Positions 12,411 through 15,425 of a stretch of DNA of 15,425 nucleotides are shown here, piece after piece. How positions within the stretch are numbered: position 1 is the stretch's first letter; each line of letters opens with the position of its first letter. The notes beneath the pieces are model-generated. The model saw only the letters and a program-made list of their open reading frames with translations. It did no database searches and had not been told where the DNA came from. Both the position numbers and the translations under genes were made by a program. The DNA comes from CAVVNC01 sp963750015. Lineage in GTDB: Bacteria > Desulfobacterota > Syntrophorhabdia > Syntrophorhabdales > WCHB1-27. The stretch is taken from contig CAVVPU010000172.1 of the NCBI GenBank assembly GCA_963750015.1, positions 1 through 15,425 on the forward strand, read 5' to 3'.

Positions 12411-13424
12411 GTGAGACCGAAGGTTTATGCCACGCGGAGAATACCGTCGCCAGGGATCGAGCTGATCTCGGAGACGTGCGATGTAACCGTCAATGAGGGG
12501 ACTGACCCGCTCGACCCGAAAGAACTGCTCGAAGGCGTAAGGGATGTGGATGGACTCGTCTGCATACCGGGAGACAGGATCGACAAGGAGATCATCCTTG
12601 GGGCTCCCTCCCTGAAAGTGATCAGCACGTGCAGCGTCGGATACGAGCACATCGACGTGGCAGAGGCCACCAAAAGGGGTATCTACATCGGTTACACTCC
12701 GGACGTTCTGACCGATGCGACGGCAGACCTTGCCTTTGCCCTCCTCGTCGCGAGTGCGCGGAGGATTGCAGAGGCAGACAGGTACGTCAGGGAAGGAAGA
12801 TGGCGCGTTGGCTTCGATTTGGGTTTCATGCTGGGTCATTCTGTGTGGGAGGCCACCCTCGGCTTAGTCGGCTTTGGAAGGATAGGCCGGGCCATGGCAA
12901 CACGGGCCGGAGGCTTCCGCATGAGAACGATCTACCACGATTTTTATCGCGCTTCGCCGGATGAGGAGCGCGGGCTCAACATGGAGTATCGCGAGTTCGA
13001 CGATCTTCTGGCAATGTCCGATTATGTGAGCATCCACGTGCCCTACTCGCAACAGACGCACCACCTCATTGGCGAAAGGGAGCTGAAGCTCATGAAGCCG
13101 ACGGCGATGCTCATCAACACGTCCCGCGGTTCCGTCGTCGACGAAGGTGCCCTCGTGAAAGCCCTGGAGTCCGGGTGGGTGGCGGGTGCAGGGCTTGACG
13201 TCTACGAGCGGGAGCCGCTTGATACGGCGAGTCCCCTTCTCAAGATGGAGAATGTGACCCTCGCGCCCCATATCGGGAGCGCCACCGGGCCTACCCGCAG
13301 AAAGATGGCTGAGCTTACCGCACAGAACCTCCTCGCCGGCCTGCGGGGGGAGGCGCCCGTTCACTGGCTGAACCCGAAACAGCGTCTCCCTCTCTTCGAC
13401 ATTTCGTGCTCTGCTGGGGGGTGA
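12411..13424 (+). CDS. D-2-hydroxyacid dehydrogenase (glyoxylate/hydroxypyruvate reductase-like)
   Basis: NAD(P)H-dependent interconversion of 2-oxoacids and D-2-hydroxyacids (337 aa, normal length). The N-terminal substrate-domain part ends in the CSVGYEHIDV motif, TPDVLTDATADLAFALLVA is the family signature, and LGLVGFGRIGRAMA is the Rossmann glycine loop. The catalytic triad is visible: Arg in NTSRGSVVDEGAL, Glu in GLDVYEREPLD and His in APHIGSAT. The GyaR/GRHPR group fits best; substrate is not certain. GTG 12411 is chosen because GAGGAGG lies 8 nt upstream; GTG 12402 would overlap that ribosome site. The last codons (DISCSAGG) fall in a 16-nt sequence repeated at 13555, so the natural C-terminus may be altered. 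Confidence 0.9.
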   Translation: MRPKVYATRRIPSPGIELISETCDVTVNEGTDPLDPKELLEGVRDVDGLVCIPGDRIDKEIILGAPSLKVISTCSVGYEHIDVAEATKRGIYIGYTPDVLTDATADLAFALLVASARRIAEADRYVREGRWRVGFDLGFMLGHSVWEATLGLVGFGRIGRAMATRAGGFRMRTIYHDFYRASPDEERGLNMEYREFDDLLAMSDYVSIHVPYSQQTHHLIGERELKLMKPTAMLINTSRGSVVDEGALVKALESGWVAGAGLDVYEREPLDTASPLLKMENVTLAPHIGSATGPTRRKMAELTAQNLLAGLRGEAPVHWLNPKQRLPLFDISCSAGG

Positions 13425-13570
13425 GGGGTGGGGAAAGGTGCGCACTAGGCCGTTCCCCCGTTTCTCACAGCGGGCGGCGCGGGAGACGCGAGCGAAGCGG
13501 CCGCCTCCCCGCCCTGCGCCCCATCCCCCACCCCGCTTTCCCGCGTCACAAGCGTTTCGTGCTCTGATGG
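13402..13570. repeat. 16-nt direct repeats bracketing a GC-rich palindromic spacer
   Basis: TTTCGTGCTCTGCTGG (13402-13417) and TTTCGTGCTCTGATGG (13555-13570) differ at one base and are 153 bp apart, an exact multiple of three. Between them are GGGGTGGGG (13425-13433) with its reverse complement CCCCACCCC (13526-13534), and a GGCGGC/GCCGCC hairpin. Sequence character changes after the second copy: higher GC and many frame changes. This could be a small insertion or the overlap at a chimeric join. Confidence 0.55.
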
Positions 13571-14787
13571 ACGGGGAGCTAATCGCATCACTGGGAATTT
13601 CGAAGTAAAGGTCGAGAAACTGGTTTACGGCGGCGATGGTCTGGCGCGGCTGGACGGCCGCGTGGTGTTCGCGCCGTTCGTGCTGCCGGGCGAGCGCATC
13701 CGGGCCGCGGCCGAGCGCGAAAAGCCGGGGCTGGTGAGGGCCCGAACGCTCGAAGTGCTGGAGGCCGCGCCGGAGCGCGTCGACGCCGGCTGCGAGCACT
13801 TCGGCCGCTGCGGCGGGTGCCATTATCAGCACGCTCCCTACGAGTATCAGCTCGCCGCCAAACGCGCCATCCTGGAAGAAGAAATGCGCCGCCTGGCCAA
13901 GACCGCGCCGCCCGGACCAATCGAAGTGGTTTCGGGCGAGCCGTGGGGCTACCGCAACCGGGCGCAGTTGCACGTCGAGGACAGCCGCCTCGGCTACCAT
14001 GAGGCGCGCTCGCACCGCGTCTGGGCGATCGCGCATTGCCCTATCGGCTCGCCCGCGAATCAACCAGGCCATCGGCGCGCTCAACCAGATGATGCGGGAG
14101 GGCCGCTGGCCGCGCTTCGTGCGCACGCTGGAAGTTTTCACCGACGAGCGCCAGACGCAGTTGAACGTGCTCGAAACCGATCGGCCGGTGGCGCGCCGCT
14201 TCTTCGACTGGTGCGGCGAGCGGATTCCCGGGCCTGGTGGAGGGGGCGCTGGATTACCGACGGCCGAGTTCCGCGTCAGCCAGCAATTCCTTTTTCCAGG
14301 TGAACCGGTTCCTGCTGGACCGGCTGGTGGAAACCGCCACGGAGGGCGCGCGAAGGCGAAACGGCGCTCGACCTTTACGCCGGCGTGGGTCTGTTTTCGC
14401 TGCCGCTGGCGCGCCGCTTCCGCGCGGTGACCGCGGTCGAAGCGGGCGGCGGCGCGGTGCGCGACCTGCGATTCAACGCCGAGCGCGCCGGTGCGTGCGT
14501 CAACTGCGGGCGGAGCAGGCCACGCGCCGAAGCGCTTCCTGGAGAAACTCGAACTCGCGCCCGATTTCTGCTGGCGGATCCGCCGCGCGCCGGTATCGGC
14601 AAGGCCATGGTCGAACGGTTGTGCGACTCAAGCCGCGATCCATGGTAATCGTGGCCTGCGATCCGGCCACGCTCGCCCGCGACTGTCGGCCTGATCGCGG
14701 GAGGATACCGGCATGGCCCGCATGGCGCTGGTGGATTTGTTCCCGCAGACATTCCACCTGGAAACCGTGGTGCGGCTGGAACGCTGA
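13567..14787 (+). pseudogene. rlmD: 23S rRNA (uracil-1939-C5)-methyltransferase RlmD/RumA, frameshifted
   Basis: SAM-dependent rRNA methylase, full length (about 407 codons) but spread over all three frames. In order: TRAM domain (FEVKVEKLVYGGDGLARLDG), the [4Fe-4S] motif CEHFGRCGGC with a fourth Cys in HCPIG, the central domain (INQAIGALNQMMREGRW), SFFQVNRFLLDRL, SAM loop LDLYAGVGLFSLPLA, LADPPRAGIGKAMVERL, catalytic-Cys motif VIVACDPATLARD, and the end LFPQTFHLETVVRLER with TGA at 14785-14787. Frame changes fall near 13594, 14058, 14230, 14260, 14290, 14350, 14512, 14565, 14625 and 14700. ATG 13567 fits the start if one base is missing near 13594. All motifs including catalytic residues survive, so sequencing error is likelier than decay. 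Confidence 0.85.
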
Positions 14788-14794
14788 GCGGACC

Positions 14795-15425
14795 CGCGCT
14801 CCTCCCCGCAGCAGGCGGACCGATCGGACCGTCAGCACCTGGACCTCTTCGGCCGCAAAGCGGAAGATGACCGGGATCGTAGTCAGACAACCGGCCGCCG
14901 GCGGCGAATTCCAGCGCTTCGCCATGGCTGGGAAGCGTCTGGAGCCCGTAGAGTCAGGCCCGCGGCGAAGCCGTGGCCGCTGCCTACGCGGTCCACAATG
15001 TGGCTGATCTCATATTGCCGGCTGGTGGAATTCCGCGCGGTCGCTCAGGCAGGCCGACCAGGCATTGTGGGACGCGCTGCGGGATTCGCGCAACGTGATC
15101 GCGACCGCCTTCAGTCTGGGGAATTGGCCGAGCACTTCGGCGGCGAGCCGCTCATACCAGCCGCGGCCGGGCTGGCCGGCATGAACGTCCGCGGCGGCCG
15201 CAATGCCCAATGCGATCTGGACGTGTTCTTCGTTAGCGATCAGGATATCGGCGTGCCGCACAATCTCGCGCATTACTTCGGTGATTGGTTTTCCCCATTT
15301 CCACAGGTTCTTGCGATAGTTGATGTCGCAGGAAACGGTCAAGCCTTTACCCGACGCCCGCTGGACTGCTTCAAGCGACAGGGCGGCCGCGGTGGAACTG
15401 ATCGCGGGTGTGATGCCGCTAATGT
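14795..15425 (-). pseudogene. kdgK: PfkB-family sugar kinase, probably 2-dehydro-3-deoxygluconokinase; partial and frameshifted
   Basis: Phosphorylates a sugar acid (KDG in the closest pattern). It enters from the right edge, so the N-terminus is missing. The frame is open from 15425 to a false stop at 15010: ISGITPAISSTAAALSLEAV, then CDINYRKNLWKWGKP, ADILIANEE and VAITLRESRSASHNAWSACL. After a frame change come YEISHIVDRVGSGHGFAAGL, where the family has GSGDAFAAGL (catalytic Asp read as His), then AAGCLTT and FAAEEVQVL in other frames. The end near 14795 is approximate and converges with rlmD. The density of changes matches rlmD, so read quality is suspect. The KDG assignment is by resemblance only. 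Confidence 0.7.

Noticed and set aside
12864..14141. 425-codon minus-strand frame across the dehydrogenase end and rlmD
   Set aside because: It crosses the junction and lies opposite two genes with clear motifs; its translation is Arg/Ala/Gly-rich without any domain.
1..15425. tRNA or rRNA genes
   Set aside because: No cloverleaf with a TTCGA-type loop and no conserved rRNA segments were found by eye in the gene-free stretches.

Overview
The window reads as a stretch of a fairly GC-rich anaerobic bacterium, joined near 13.4-13.6 kb to a shorter, more GC-rich stretch of a different character. The strongest clue to anaerobic life is the biotin synthase: it lacks the Cys and Arg that bind the usual [2Fe-2S] cluster and has extra cysteines instead. 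The mix of genes would suit a Desulfobacterota-like or similar anaerobe, but there is no rRNA or other marker, so the taxonomy is a guess.

Layout. 250-1167 (+): exported ankyrin-repeat protein. 1168-1683: gene-free, with dispersed repeats and hairpins, ending in a near-perfect BirA (biotin) operator. 1684-3315 (+): bioY (biotin uptake) and bioB (biotin synthase). 3316-3612: two possible tiny membrane peptides. 3613-4185 (-) and 4308-5120 (+): a divergent pair, a secreted protein of unknown function and a predicted outer-membrane beta-barrel. 5121-5556: gene-free, a second copy of the dispersed repeat plus a 138-nt rod-like hairpin. 9088-5557 (-): a two-gene operon for a biotin-dependent 2-oxoacid (pyruvate-type) carboxylase, with the biotin carboxylase subunit followed after 7 nt by the carboxyltransferase-biotinyl subunit. 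9988-9434 (-): unknown protein. 10599-10165 (-): single-domain EamA/DMT transporter. 10600-11315: essentially gene-free. 11316-11840 (+): DUF1330-like protein. 11841-12410: gene-free cluster of hairpins, including a 201-bp element with perfect 29-bp inverted arms. 12411-13424 (+): D-2-hydroxyacid dehydrogenase. 13425-13566: GC-rich spacer between two 16-nt direct repeats. 13567-14787 (+): rlmD/rumA 23S rRNA uracil methyltransferase, full length but broken by about eight or nine frame changes. 14795-15425 (-): PfkB-family (KdgK-like) sugar kinase, also frameshifted and cut by the window edge.

How it fits together. Biotin uptake and synthesis (bioY-bioB under BirA) lie about 2.2 kb from a biotin-dependent carboxylase, so the window holds both supply and use of the cofactor. 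Both carboxylase subunits differ at positions that are normally invariant (Thr to Pro in the carboxyltransferase, His to Asn in the biotin carboxylase), so substrate and rate should not be assumed.

The least explained material is between the genes: a family of GTGAAAA/GGGGAAA arrays that supplies the bioB ribosome binding site and overlaps the stop codon of another gene, a repeat with a base-pair-compensated hairpin, a long wobble-containing rod hairpin, and the 29-bp inverted-repeat element. The frameshift density after 13.57 kb, absent before it, suggests low-quality or chimeric sequence rather than biology.
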